Positions 12,472-20,346 of a DNA stretch of 64,000 nt are shown in pieces. Below the pieces are notes generated by a model. It saw only the letters and a list, made by a program, of their open reading frames with translations. It was not told the origin of the DNA and searched no databases. Position 1 is the first letter of the stretch; each line of letters begins with the position of its first letter. The translations under genes and the position numbers were made by a program. This DNA comes from Bombella mellum (GTDB lineage Bacteria; Pseudomonadota; Alphaproteobacteria; Acetobacterales; Acetobacteraceae): positions 326,285 to 390,284 of the forward strand of contig NZ_PDLY01000002.1 in NCBI RefSeq assembly GCF_014048465.1, in the 5' to 3' direction.

Positions 12472-13926
12472 CTATCTGCCGCACGTCCCCTGACAGAGCC
12501 ATCCCCCCGTAAAACCTGCCTTCAGAAGGCCGGAGCGGATATAGGGGTTCTTCTTCATCACGTTCCAGACGAATTCACTTCGCAGATTTTCGCTCATCAG
12601 CAGGATCGGCCCCTGATCAATCCCCAGCTGCTGGCCATCCACCCAGAAACCGTCATTGACACGGTAACTGGGGTTGAACGCATCAACAAACCCGTACCGA
12701 TTGTAAATGACATTGCCATAACGGCGTTTCATCTCTTCCAGGGACGGCAGGGCAATTTCCGGGGCAAAGGCCACGGAGCCGCCAACAGCCGTCGGGGCGA
12801 TGGTGCCATCATCCAGCACATAATCCTTCCCAGCACCCCGGGCACTGTAGGCCAGGAAATGACGTTTTTCCCCATCCACTTCCTGCACGCTGTCTCCAGG
12901 ACCATCCGATGCCGTCAGTCCCCAGACCGATCCGTCATAGCCTTTCCAGTGACCGGGATTACGCACTGCGTACTCCCTCTGTGCATAGACGGCCTCCCGG
13001 CTGTTCTGGAAATAGTCATACCCCCGCTGAAGACTGGCCTTGTCCTGAATGTGCCGGAAATCCACCCAGCACTCGCTGTACTGGTGCCCGAACAGGGGGG
13101 CGAAATTCAGGAAATTATGGCCGTAGAAGCTGCCCTGCTGCCCCCGCTGCGTCTCCGTCCAGCGGTCCCACAACCCTTCCGGCAGACCGTGTTCCGGTGC
13201 TCCAAGAGCCATGATGTAAAGCAGCATTCCTTCATTATAGCCCTTCCACTGGGAAGACAGGAAATGACCCGGTGGCATCCAGCCCATGCTCAGCCACTCG
13301 CTGTCATCACCCCGCATCCAACGCCAGTCCACCCGACGGTAGAGCCGATCCGCCAGCCTCCTTATCTCCTGCTCACGGGCATCCTGACGGTCATAGTAAG
13401 ACTGGGCGAACAGCACGCCGCCCATCAGCAGGGCCGTGTCTATGCTGGAAAGTTCGGACCAGTCAGCAACCCTCAGGCCGGTGTTGGGGTCCAGAAAATG
13501 ATAGAAAAAACCGTGCGACCCGGCCGTGCCCCTGACAGCCTCCCCCTGGGGCAGTCCTTCCAGAAAACGCAGCGTCACCAGCGTACGCTCCACGGCCTGC
13601 TGCCGGGTTATGTAGCCCCGCTCCACGCCAATGCCATAGGCTGTCAGACCGAACCCCACACTGGCAATGCTGGCGGCTCCATTCATCAGGGGAGCCCTGT
13701 CCGGGACCAGACCATTTTTGGGGTTGGCCGTGTCCCAGAACCAGCTGAAGGTACGCTGTTCCAGATCATCCAGAAACGCCAGATGCTTCTGGTCATTCAG
13801 GGAAAAAGAAACGTCCGCCTTTCCCGGGACAGGTCCCTTTTCCTGGGACAGGGCCGGAACGGCCGTCACGAAGAGAGACGCCAGAACCAGCGAAAAGCAT
13901 GACGTAAATTTCACCCTGTTTTTCAT
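12472..13926 (-). CDS. Secreted GH144-type glucanase (glycoamylase domain)
   Basis: The exported protein of about 484 residues has a signal peptide (MKNRVKFTSCFSLVLASLF..., cleavage probably after PALS). The mature part matches the bacterial glycoamylase/GH144 fold: FLDDLEQRTFSWFWDTANP at the start, then SIASVGFGLTAYGIGVERGY, GFFYHFLDPNTG, SELSSIDTALL, WKGYNEGMLLYIMALG and GLTASDGPGD. Characterised GH144 members are endo-beta-1,2-glucanases acting in the periplasm or outside the cell. The ATG at 13926 begins the signal peptide; the frame extends upstream to 14007. It sits among the glycosyltransferase genes and may trim a glucan made or modified there, but that link is inferred. Confidence 0.82.
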   Translation of the reverse strand: MKNRVKFTSCFSLVLASLFVTAVPALSQEKGPVPGKADVSFSLNDQKHLAFLDDLEQRTFSWFWDTANPKNGLVPDRAPLMNGAASIASVGFGLTAYGIGVERGYITRQQAVERTLVTLRFLEGLPQGEAVRGTAGSHGFFYHFLDPNTGLRVADWSELSSIDTALLMGGVLFAQSYYDRQDAREQEIRRLADRLYRRVDWRWMRGDDSEWLSMGWMPPGHFLSSQWKGYNEGMLLYIMALGAPEHGLPEGLWDRWTETQRGQQGSFYGHNFLNFAPLFGHQYSECWVDFRHIQDKASLQRGYDYFQNSREAVYAQREYAVRNPGHWKGYDGSVWGLTASDGPGDSVQEVDGEKRHFLAYSARGAGKDYVLDDGTIAPTAVGGSVAFAPEIALPSLEEMKRRYGNVIYNRYGFVDAFNPSYRVNDGFWVDGQQLGIDQGPILLMSENLRSEFVWNVMKKNPYIRSGLLKAGFTGGWLCQGTCGR

Positions 13927-14093
13927 GATGACTGTCGCCTTCTTCCTGAGAGCAAACATCCCACTGTCCGGACATGACGGAGCCGTCATCCTGAGGACAG
14001 GAAGCACCTGCCCTCACCACAGCGGGCTATAGGAAGGCTACCATACGCCCCTTCATCGTCAAGGAGAGATTAAAGCCCCATGAACGGGTCGGG

Positions 14094-15152
14094 TCAGTCC
14101 GCCCAGGGGAAATACCCGTCTGTCACTATGGGCGTATCCCGCCTGTAATAGTGCTTCTCTCCCAGCTGATGCTTGTGGTGGTCGTCATGATTTCTGAAAA
14201 TGCTGTACTGGATACCGTTTGACCAGCTGTGGATGTTCCTGACGATGTCCTCGCAGCCCTTCCTGTATTCATGGACAATCATTGAATACATCAGGGGGCC
14301 AATGAACCGCAGCACGCCGTAAGACCCTGTCCCATTGAGGAATGGCCTGTACACCCTGATGTTGCACAGGGCCTGCTGGATGATTCTCCTCATCAGCGGA
14401 TGGCCGGCTGCACAGATGATGTAATACTGCTCGTACTCACCATAGGGCATGTGCTCTATTTCCAGATGCACCTGTGCCCCATGATACCAGCGGGACAGGA
14501 GGAAACGGTCGCCCGGACGGATGGTCGTGTCCAGAGAATGGGTGAAGGACGTCTTCAGGTCAAAATAGACACCACCAACAGCATAGAGGCACAGATACCT
14601 GAAAAAATCAGCACGGGCCGCCGGGTAATCCGGGCTGATGGCCTCATAATAGTCAAGGATTTCCTCACCGTAATGTTCCTTGATGAACTCCTTGATCTCG
14701 TAGAAACCACCCTCTGACCAGAAGTAATATTCATAACTCTGGTTCATGGAGACGACGGTGTTCCTGTTCTCCACATAGGCCTCCGGATAGCTTCCCGGCT
14801 TGTCCCTGAAAATTCCCACCTGATGGATTTTCTTCGAGATATGTTCCGCTTCCTTGATGTACGGAAGGGGCGGAGGAAGGATGGCCTGGTCAATGTCCCG
14901 GAAGGTCTCGCAACGATCCACGCCCGGCATGTGGTACAGGGCCAGGCTGGGAGAAGAGGAGAGGAAACCCGCATCATTCCGGAAGAAGGTCACGATGTCA
15001 TGGTCACGCCGTTCGATGCCGTAACCTGCCTTCACGAGGTCCCTTGCCGTTGCGGGCGGAGGAGTGTCATCATCGTAAAAGGCGCACAGAAAACGCTGTT
15101 CCAGACCATCCTGACCAACAACCAGATAACTGCCATGAGCAGAAATAAACAT
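14094..15152 (-). CDS. GT32/OCH1-like glycosyltransferase (Gly_transf_sug domain)
   Basis: In this 352-residue protein, residues 1 to about 95 are a variable beta-rich part. The catalytic region begins at ISKKIHQVGIF and contains the DXD sugar-binding segment typical of capsular and OCH1-type transferases: YPAARADFFRYLCLYAVGGVYFDLKT. This domain transfers hexoses in surface glycan synthesis. A GGAAGGG site sits 7 bases before the ATG. It starts 18 bp after the stop of the gene at 15171-15812, so the two are likely one operon. Confidence 0.8.
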   Translation of the reverse strand: MFISAHGSYLVVGQDGLEQRFLCAFYDDDTPPPATARDLVKAGYGIERRDHDIVTFFRNDAGFLSSSPSLALYHMPGVDRCETFRDIDQAILPPPLPYIKEAEHISKKIHQVGIFRDKPGSYPEAYVENRNTVVSMNQSYEYYFWSEGGFYEIKEFIKEHYGEEILDYYEAISPDYPAARADFFRYLCLYAVGGVYFDLKTSFTHSLDTTIRPGDRFLLSRWYHGAQVHLEIEHMPYGEYEQYYIICAAGHPLMRRIIQQALCNIRVYRPFLNGTGSYGVLRFIGPLMYSMIVHEYRKGCEDIVRNIHSWSNGIQYSIFRNHDDHHKHQLGEKHYYRRDTPIVTDGYFPWAD

Positions 15153-15170
15153 GCCTAACCCTTCCAGACC

Positions 15171-15812
15171 TTAAAAATCAACCTGCCCGCATCGTGTAAC
15201 AACCAGATCATATTTTCGGCCTGGCCTGAATCCGGCAAACGTGACGGAAACGCTCTCCCCTGTTTTCAGCTGCCCGATACGGGAAAACGCCTCCATGTTC
15301 TCACGCACGGCAATCCGCTTCCGGCCAAAGCCGGCCGTGAACAGCTTCTGCTCATGCGCCTGGACGAAGTGCAGGCTGTCCAGTGTCTCCCCCTCTTCTG
15401 TCCTGATCTTCCCCATCAGAGGGTCCGTCAGCACCAGAAGCCCCTCGAAGGCGTCCCGTGTGAAAGGAAGGAATTTCTCCCATTCGGCTGCATGAGCAGA
15501 CCATGTCGTCTTGTTGGTCCCGGGGTCAATCGCCGTGTAGGCCTTGTTCTCTTCGCAATAGAACGACACCAGACCATCCGGCCATGATATCAGGCTCATC
15601 TGGGGCAGCTTCACGATGCCGCCAAAAATGTCCCAGAACTTCATCTGAAAATGCTCGGGAGCCGGATGCGGCATGACGCTGTACCCGCTCACCAGAAACC
15701 CCTGAAGGGGGATGCGGACAAGCTCATGCCAGTAATTGTTGTAACTTATTACATGACCGAAACAGTCAAGAAACCACATCTGTTCAAATGAATAAGGATG
15801 TTTCTTTACCAC
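15171..15812 (-). CDS. Uncharacterised 'DxFGH' domain protein
   Basis: I do not recognise a family for this 213-residue protein. It is similar to the next gene upstream (15969-16601): both have W(I/F)(M/L)DxFGHxIS near the N-terminus, a central IDPxxNxTxW, a WExFxPxT segment and a similar beta-rich C-terminus. The pattern also recurs in the N-terminal part of the glycosyltransferase at 10946. No signal peptide or membrane helix is visible. The frame opens at a GTG with a weak ribosome-binding site. Being just upstream of the GT32-like gene suggests a role as a partner or specificity subunit, which is only an inference. Confidence 0.7.
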   Translation of the reverse strand: MVKKHPYSFEQMWFLDCFGHVISYNNYWHELVRIPLQGFLVSGYSVMPHPAPEHFQMKFWDIFGGIVKLPQMSLISWPDGLVSFYCEENKAYTAIDPGTNKTTWSAHAAEWEKFLPFTRDAFEGLLVLTDPLMGKIRTEEGETLDSLHFVQAHEQKLFTAGFGRKRIAVRENMEAFSRIGQLKTGESVSVTFAGFRPGRKYDLVVTRCGQVDF

Positions 15813-15900
15813 GCTTCAAATACCCTTCCCGCTCCGCGCAAACCCGAGGCCCTGCACCAACCAGACGACAGGAGCCATCATCCCCCTGTCATTTCATAAA

Positions 15901-15937
15901 AAATACCGCCCTTCTTCAGAAAAGAAGGACGGTATTT
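15901..15937 (-). terminator. Terminator between the two DxFGH genes
   Basis: An imperfect inverted repeat pairs AAATACCG and CCTTCTT (15901-15916) with AAGAAGG and CGGTATTT (15922-15937), with one internal mismatch. Its position downstream of the gene at 15969 suggests that gene is transcribed separately from 15171. Confidence 0.75.
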
Positions 15938-15968
15938 CAACAGCCTCACTCGTCTAAAGTCAGTCTTT

Positions 15969-16601
15969 TCAGTCGAATGACTTCTCGGTACGGACGATCG
16001 TGAGACGAGCCACGTCCCCAAAGTTGCTGACCAGCGTGACCTCAACGGACGCACCGGCCGGTGTCTGGCCGATCTTCTCGAGGTTCTGCAGGTTCCGGGA
16101 AATGGAGAAGGCAAAACCGCCCAGCCAGGCGAAGTTGCCGACATTCTCGGCAACGGAAGGCCACATCAGGGTCGGGGCCGGGTGGCCGCTCATCTTCACG
16201 TCACCATAGGCATGGTCCAGAAGCACGGAAAGACCATCCATCATCCCTTTCGTCAGCGGAATGAAACGCTCCCAGTCATACATGGCCACCGAGTTCCAGT
16301 GGGTGTCATTGTTGCGGGGATCGATGGAGAAATATGTGCCCGTGTCCTGATCTTCCAGAGCGACGAGGTTCTCACCGGCTTCCACGAACTCGGCGTCGGG
16401 CAGCCCTTCCGCAATGGAGGACGTGTGCCGGAAGGTGACGCGTGACGGCGTCTTGACAGGCCAGGAACCCAGCACGAACGTGTCAGGATAGTCCCCCGGA
16501 TGCATATAATGACGCTGCAGCATGCCACCCTGCGTCGGCTGGCTGATGATGTGACCAAACCAGTCCATGATCCACAGACGCTGTAACCGATCCCCGCTCA
16601 T
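15969..16601 (-). CDS. Uncharacterised 'DxFGH' domain protein, paralogue of 15171-15812
   Basis: The 210-residue protein has no family I can name. Shared with its neighbour are RLWIMDWFGHIIS, YFSIDPRNNDTHWNS, WERFIPLT and GLSVLLDHAYG. Mostly beta-type composition, no export signal and no obvious catalytic triad suggest a binding or structural domain. I chose the ATG at 16601 because GAGGGG lies 7 bases upstream. It is flanked by a terminator on its 3' side and by a glycosyltransferase gene on its 5' side. A stand-alone version of the accessory domain fused to nearby glycosyltransferases is the most economical explanation. Confidence 0.72.
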   Translation of the reverse strand: MSGDRLQRLWIMDWFGHIISQPTQGGMLQRHYMHPGDYPDTFVLGSWPVKTPSRVTFRHTSSIAEGLPDAEFVEAGENLVALEDQDTGTYFSIDPRNNDTHWNSVAMYDWERFIPLTKGMMDGLSVLLDHAYGDVKMSGHPAPTLMWPSVAENVGNFAWLGGFAFSISRNLQNLEKIGQTPAGASVEVTLVSNFGDVARLTIVRTEKSFD

Positions 16602-16735
16602 GGGCTTTCCCCTCAAAAGTTAAAACATGTTCGCCATAGCGAAATCAAAACATTACCAGAACACTTCCAAACCATTTACGGTTTCAGATTCATGCTTTGG
16701 ATACCAGAGCCGTAAAAGAAAAGGCAAGCCCTCTC

Positions 16736-17662
16736 TCACGCCTCCTGCCAGTCGACCCTGTTCATCTGCCGCCACATGGACCCGCAGAGCGTCTCAGCGG
16801 CCATTTTCTCCACCGCTGCCTTCACGTCCCGCCACAGGGCACCATACTCTTTCATGTAGCGGTTTTCGACACTGGGACCAGAACTCAGCCACGGCTTGTA
16901 CCTGCCCAGAAAATGCACGATCGAGAACTCGCCGTCTGCCTTCAGGAGATCACTGCTGACGGGAGGCGTGAAATGCAGCGCATTCTCGTCCATGAAGAAC
17001 ACGTCCATGTTCCATTTCGCCGGGAAGAGATGCAGGTGATCCTGGAAAACGTGATTGAGGATGCCCTCGTCGTGATGCTCCCATCTTTTCTGTATCAGAT
17101 CAACGCATCTGTGCCTGTCTTCGGTCGTGATGTTCCGGTTGTTGAACACGACGACACCAGAATTGAAATAATCATACGGGTTTCTGACTTTCAGGACATC
17201 ATGTGCATAGGCCCTGAACCCGTGATAGTCGTCGCCGTATTTGGTATAGTTCCTGTACATACAGCGCACGGCCCCGACCTTTCTGTCATCGGCCAGCTCA
17301 TCCACCATGGTCAGAACATCATCCCGGACAAGAAGGTCCACGTCCAGATAGAGCGTCCGGAGGTATCGTGAAAAAATTGACGGTATCAGCAGCGTGTTGA
17401 ATGTCTCGCTGGAATGATGGCCCGCATTGGGATTGTAGACACCTTCGATGTCATCCCGGCAGTCCACGAAAGTGATGATCCCGCCCCATGATGCGACGAG
17501 CTTTTCACACAGCAGGACGATGTATCTGTCCAGCCCGTTATGAAGGGCGAAAAACTCCAGCCGACCGGGAGAGGCCGAACTCCTGATGACGGAAAGGATC
17601 GTGATGAGGGCGGGAATCGTATATTTTTTATTGAAAGAAACGACGACAGGAACAGTATTCAT
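16736..17662 (-). CDS. Glycosyltransferase family 8 protein
   Basis: This 308-residue retaining transferase is a close paralogue of the gene at 7832-8740. It begins MNTVPVVVSFNKKYTIPALITI and holds the DXD motif in LYLDVDLLVRDDVLTM, YFNSGVVVFNN and the late HFLGRYKPW motif, which contributes a metal ligand in GT8 enzymes. I chose the ATG at 17662; the open frame runs on to 17728 into the tRNA-Arg gene, which cannot be coding. Its position directly next to a tRNA is a common landing place for acquired genes, but no attachment repeat was recognised. Confidence 0.85.
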   Translation of the reverse strand: MNTVPVVVSFNKKYTIPALITILSVIRSSASPGRLEFFALHNGLDRYIVLLCEKLVASWGGIITFVDCRDDIEGVYNPNAGHHSSETFNTLLIPSIFSRYLRTLYLDVDLLVRDDVLTMVDELADDRKVGAVRCMYRNYTKYGDDYHGFRAYAHDVLKVRNPYDYFNSGVVVFNNRNITTEDRHRCVDLIQKRWEHHDEGILNHVFQDHLHLFPAKWNMDVFFMDENALHFTPPVSSDLLKADGEFSIVHFLGRYKPWLSSGPSVENRYMKEYGALWRDVKAAVEKMAAETLCGSMWRQMNRVDWQEA

Positions 17663-17693
17663 CTTCTGCTCTGTGATACCGATGAAAACATGC

Positions 17694-17770
17694 TGGTGCG
17701 CCCTGCTGGATTCGAACCAGCGACCCACAGCTTAGAAGGCTGTTGCTCTATCCAGCTGAGCTAAGGGCGC
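17694..17770 (-). tRNA. tRNA-Arg (anticodon TCT)
   Basis: A full cloverleaf of 77 nt reads on the - strand. The anticodon loop is CTTCTAA within the ACAGC/GCTGT stem, the T-loop is TTCGAAT and the CCA is encoded. The acceptor stem is GCGCCCT/GGGCGC. Confidence 0.95.
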
Positions 17771-17791
17771 TCCTGGCCGTGCTGTGCAACG

Positions 17792-17868
17792 TGGTCGGGG
17801 CGCCCGGACTCGAACCGGGGGCCTCCTGTACCCAAAACAGGCGCGCTACCAGGCTGCGCCACGCCCCG
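17792..17868 (-). tRNA. tRNA-Pro (anticodon TGG)
   Basis: A 77-nt cloverleaf lies on the - strand: acceptor CGGGGCG/CGCCCCG, anticodon loop TTTGGGT between CCTGT and ACAGG, T-loop TTCGAGT and encoded CCA. It lies 22 bp from tRNA-Arg, so the two may form one transcript. Confidence 0.95.
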
Positions 17869-17949
17869 ACGACGTGAGGCCCTTCTTAAAGGGACTCCCC
17901 CTTTCAGGCAAGTCTCTTTCTCCCGGGGAAAAAGAGTTTTTTCAAAAAA

Positions 17950-18465
17950 CTACGCCTCTTCTCTCCGGCTCAGTGGCGCAATAAACTGCGGGGCCATGTC
18001 CCACGGAAACAGGACCCATGTATCCTGTGGAAATTCAGTCACGAAATGATCCGTGCAGGGCCGCCCCCTCGGTTTGGCATACAGGCAGGCAAAGACGGCC
18101 TTCGGCAGCAGGCTGCGCACATACTGCGCCGTCACGCCTGAATCCACGAGATCATCCACGATGAGGAACCCTTCACCATCACCGGCAGCCTCGGCCGCTT
18201 TCAGCAGCTCGGGGTCCCGCTGTGTCCCCGCCTCGCCCTCATAGCTGGCAACGGAAATACTTTCGATCAGCCGACAGCCCAGCTCCCGCGCCAGAATGGC
18301 CGCCGGAATCAGCCCGCCCCTCGTGATGGCCACGATGCCACGGAACGGCCGATGGCTCCGCATCAGCTCCATTGCCAGAAGGCGGGCATCCCGGTGCATC
18401 TGGTCCCATGTCACCGTGGCGTAACTGATGCTCTCCGTACCCCGTGCCGGTGTACCGTCTGTCAT
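17950..18465 (-). CDS. gpt: Xanthine phosphoribosyltransferase
   Basis: The 171-residue purine salvage enzyme joins xanthine or guanine to PRPP. It has the type I phosphoribosyltransferase signature LIVDDLVDSGVTAQ (the PRPP loop), a preceding VAITRGGLIPAAILARELG, and the C-terminal WVLFPWDMAP typical of Gpt. I chose the ATG at 18465 (MTDGTPARG) since upstream residues in the open frame to 18540 do not look conserved. It lies between tRNA-Pro and the duplicated tRNA-Asn genes, all on the - strand. Confidence 0.9.
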   Translation of the reverse strand: MTDGTPARGTESISYATVTWDQMHRDARLLAMELMRSHRPFRGIVAITRGGLIPAAILARELGCRLIESISVASYEGEAGTQRDPELLKAAEAAGDGEGFLIVDDLVDSGVTAQYVRSLLPKAVFACLYAKPRGRPCTDHFVTEFPQDTWVLFPWDMAPQFIAPLSRREEA

Positions 18466-18564
18466 GACCTGTCCGTTTCCTTCTCCGAGACCGTCGCTCT
18501 CCCGCCCCCATGAAGCGGACACAAAAAAAGCCCGTACCACGATGGCCGGACTTGCAGAAAGGGC

Positions 18565-18640
18565 TGGCTCCCGAAGTAGGACTCGAACCTACGACCCAGC
18601 GATTAACAGTCGCTTGCTCTACCAACTGAGCTATTCGGGA
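18565..18640 (-). tRNA. tRNA-Asn (anticodon GTT), copy 1
   Basis: A 76-nt cloverleaf with acceptor TCCCGAA/TTCGGGA, anticodon loop CTGTTAA, T-loop TTCGAGT and encoded CCA. It belongs to the 175-bp tandem duplicate. Confidence 0.95.
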
Positions 18641-18783
18641 TCAGCTGGGCACTGTCTACCCAAACTCCCCGAAAACGTAAAGCCCCTTTTTTCAGGAAAC
18701 GGAAAAATATGCCCGCACGTCCCTGACAGACGAAAAGCATAAAAAAAAGCCCGCACCATGATGGCCGGACTTGCAGAAAGGGC

Positions 18784-18859
18784 TGGCTCCCGAAGTAGGA
18801 CTCGAACCTACGACCCAGCGATTAACAGTCGCTTGCTCTACCAACTGAGCTATTCGGGA
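18784..18859 (-). tRNA. tRNA-Asn (anticodon GTT), copy 2
   Basis: Identical in sequence to the copy at 18565-18640, including the encoded CCA. It lies 58 bp downstream of rnhA's 3' end on the same strand. Confidence 0.95.
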
Positions 18860-18917
18860 TCAGCTGGGCACTGTCTACCCAAACTCCCCGAAAACGTAAA
18901 GCCCCTTTTTCAGGAAT

Positions 18918-19397
18918 CTACATCCCCGCTTCCAGCTCTTCCCGTCCTTCGGTGGCCAGCCGGTCCACACGGTCATTCTCTTCATGACCGGAGTGCCCCT
19001 TCACCCAGTGCCACTCCACCCTATGCCGCTTGGCCGCCTCCAGAATCCGTCGCCACAGATCCATGTTGGCCACAGGGTCACCCGCCGTGTTGCGCCAGTT
19101 GCGGCGCACCCAGCCCGTATGCCAGCGTGTGATGCCATTCCGCAGGTAGGCACTGTCCGTATAGAGATTGACCACACAGGGACGTGTCAGCGTCTCCAGA
19201 GCCACGGCTGCTGCCGTCAGCTCCATCCGGTTGTTCGTCGTCTCGGCCTCACCGCCCTTCATGGTCCGTTCATGTCCCCGACAGCGGAAGAGGACGCCCC
19301 AGCCCCCCGGACCCGGATTGGGCTTGCAGCCGCCATCCGTCCATATGTCCACCTGTGTCGTGGGTTCCCGCTCCTCTTCCTCCACGGCCTCAGACAT
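18918..19397 (-). CDS. rnhA: Ribonuclease HI
   Basis: The enzyme degrades RNA in RNA-DNA hybrids. All four catalytic acids are visible: Asp in DIWTDGGCKPNPGPGGWG, Glu in NRMELTAAAVALE, Asp in LYTDSAYLRNGI and Asp in ENDRVDRLA. The length of 159 residues is typical. Its start overlaps the end of thrB by 8 bp, so the order ispH-thrB-rnhA is one tight operon. Confidence 0.95.
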   Translation of the reverse strand: MSEAVEEEEREPTTQVDIWTDGGCKPNPGPGGWGVLFRCRGHERTMKGGEAETTNNRMELTAAAVALETLTRPCVVNLYTDSAYLRNGITRWHTGWVRRNWRNTAGDPVANMDLWRRILEAAKRHRVEWHWVKGHSGHEENDRVDRLATEGREELEAGM

Positions 19398-20340
19398 GAG
19401 ACACCTTCCTGAAATGGAGCAGCCGCCGCTGATAGGCCCACGGGTCCTTCCGGGTCACAAGGGCACCTGCAGGAGTATGCACCCAGTCATAGAGACGGGT
19501 CAGCAGGAAACGCATGGCAGCTCCCTGGCAGAGAAGCGGCAGAGCCTCACGCTCCGCCACAGTCAGTGGGCGGACCTGCTCATACCCCCTCAGAAGGGCC
19601 TCGGCCATGTCCTGCCGATAGTGCCGGTCCTGCTCGAAGCACCAGGCATTCAGGCAGATGGCCAGATCATAGGCGAGGAAATCCGTGCAGGCGAAATAGA
19701 AGTCGATGATGCCGGAGAGACGGCCTTCATCGAAAAACACGTTGTCCATGAACAGGTCGGCATGGATCTGCCCACGGGGCAGGCTGTCAGCGGCAGGCCA
19801 TGCCTTCACGATGGAGGTCAGGGCCGTTTCCGTCTCGGCGATCAGGGCGGCCACCCTGTCATCCCCCCCATCCGTGCAGCGGGAAAACAGCTCGACCCAG
19901 CCCGCCGGTGCCAGAGCATTGGCCCGCTCCTCACGGTAACTGCGCCCCGCCTCGTGCAGACGTGCCAGATGACGCCCGACCTGCTCGCAGGCTTCCGGCG
20001 TGGCCTCATTCAGGGAACGGCCCTCAAGAAAACTGACCATGATGGCCGGACGCCCCGCCAGATGACGCAGGGCCACGCCATCCCTCGCCACGACCGGCTC
20101 GGGACAGGTGATGCCCTGCTCCGCCAGATGCGCCATGAGACCGAGGAACCAGGGAAGTTCCGCAGGGTCCATGCGCTTCTCGAACAGCGTCAGGATGAAA
20201 CGGCTCCGGGTCGTCTCGACAAGAAAATTGCTGTTCTCGATCCCTTCCGCAATACCAGCGAAGAAACGGAGTTCCCCCACCTCGTACAGGGAGAGGAAAT
20301 CCTTCAGAGCCTCCTCTTTCAGGTCCGTATAAACGGCCAT
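19390..20340 (-). CDS. thrB: Homoserine kinase (ThrB, aminoglycoside-kinase-like type)
   Basis: The 316-residue kinase phosphorylates homoserine for threonine synthesis. It is of the choline/aminoglycoside kinase-like class found in alphaproteobacteria: AVYTDLKEEALKDFLSLYEVG at the N-terminus, nucleotide-binding EGIENSNFLVET, catalytic loop GQIHADLFMDNVFF and metal-binding SGIIDFYFACTDFLAYDLAICLN. It starts six bases after the ispH stop and overlaps rnhA. Confidence 0.93.
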   Translation of the reverse strand: MAVYTDLKEEALKDFLSLYEVGELRFFAGIAEGIENSNFLVETTRSRFILTLFEKRMDPAELPWFLGLMAHLAEQGITCPEPVVARDGVALRHLAGRPAIMVSFLEGRSLNEATPEACEQVGRHLARLHEAGRSYREERANALAPAGWVELFSRCTDGGDDRVAALIAETETALTSIVKAWPAADSLPRGQIHADLFMDNVFFDEGRLSGIIDFYFACTDFLAYDLAICLNAWCFEQDRHYRQDMAEALLRGYEQVRPLTVAEREALPLLCQGAAMRFLLTRLYDWVHTPAGALVTRKDPWAYQRRLLHFRKVSHV

Positions 20341-20346
20341 GACAGG

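Larger units (their letters stand above)
18523..18916 (-). repeat. Tandem duplication of a 175-bp tRNA-Asn unit
   Basis: Positions 18523-18697 and 18742-18916 are nearly identical, offset 219 bp. They differ by two substitutions upstream of the tRNA and one T in a homopolymer. Each unit has a tRNA-Asn plus its flanking sequence. The near identity suggests a recent duplication or ongoing gene conversion. Confidence 0.9.

Noticed and set aside
12373..13902. 509-codon open frame on the + strand
   Set aside because: It is antisense to the GH144-type glucanase with signal peptide and family motifs; the translation is low-complexity Pro/His/Gln-rich.
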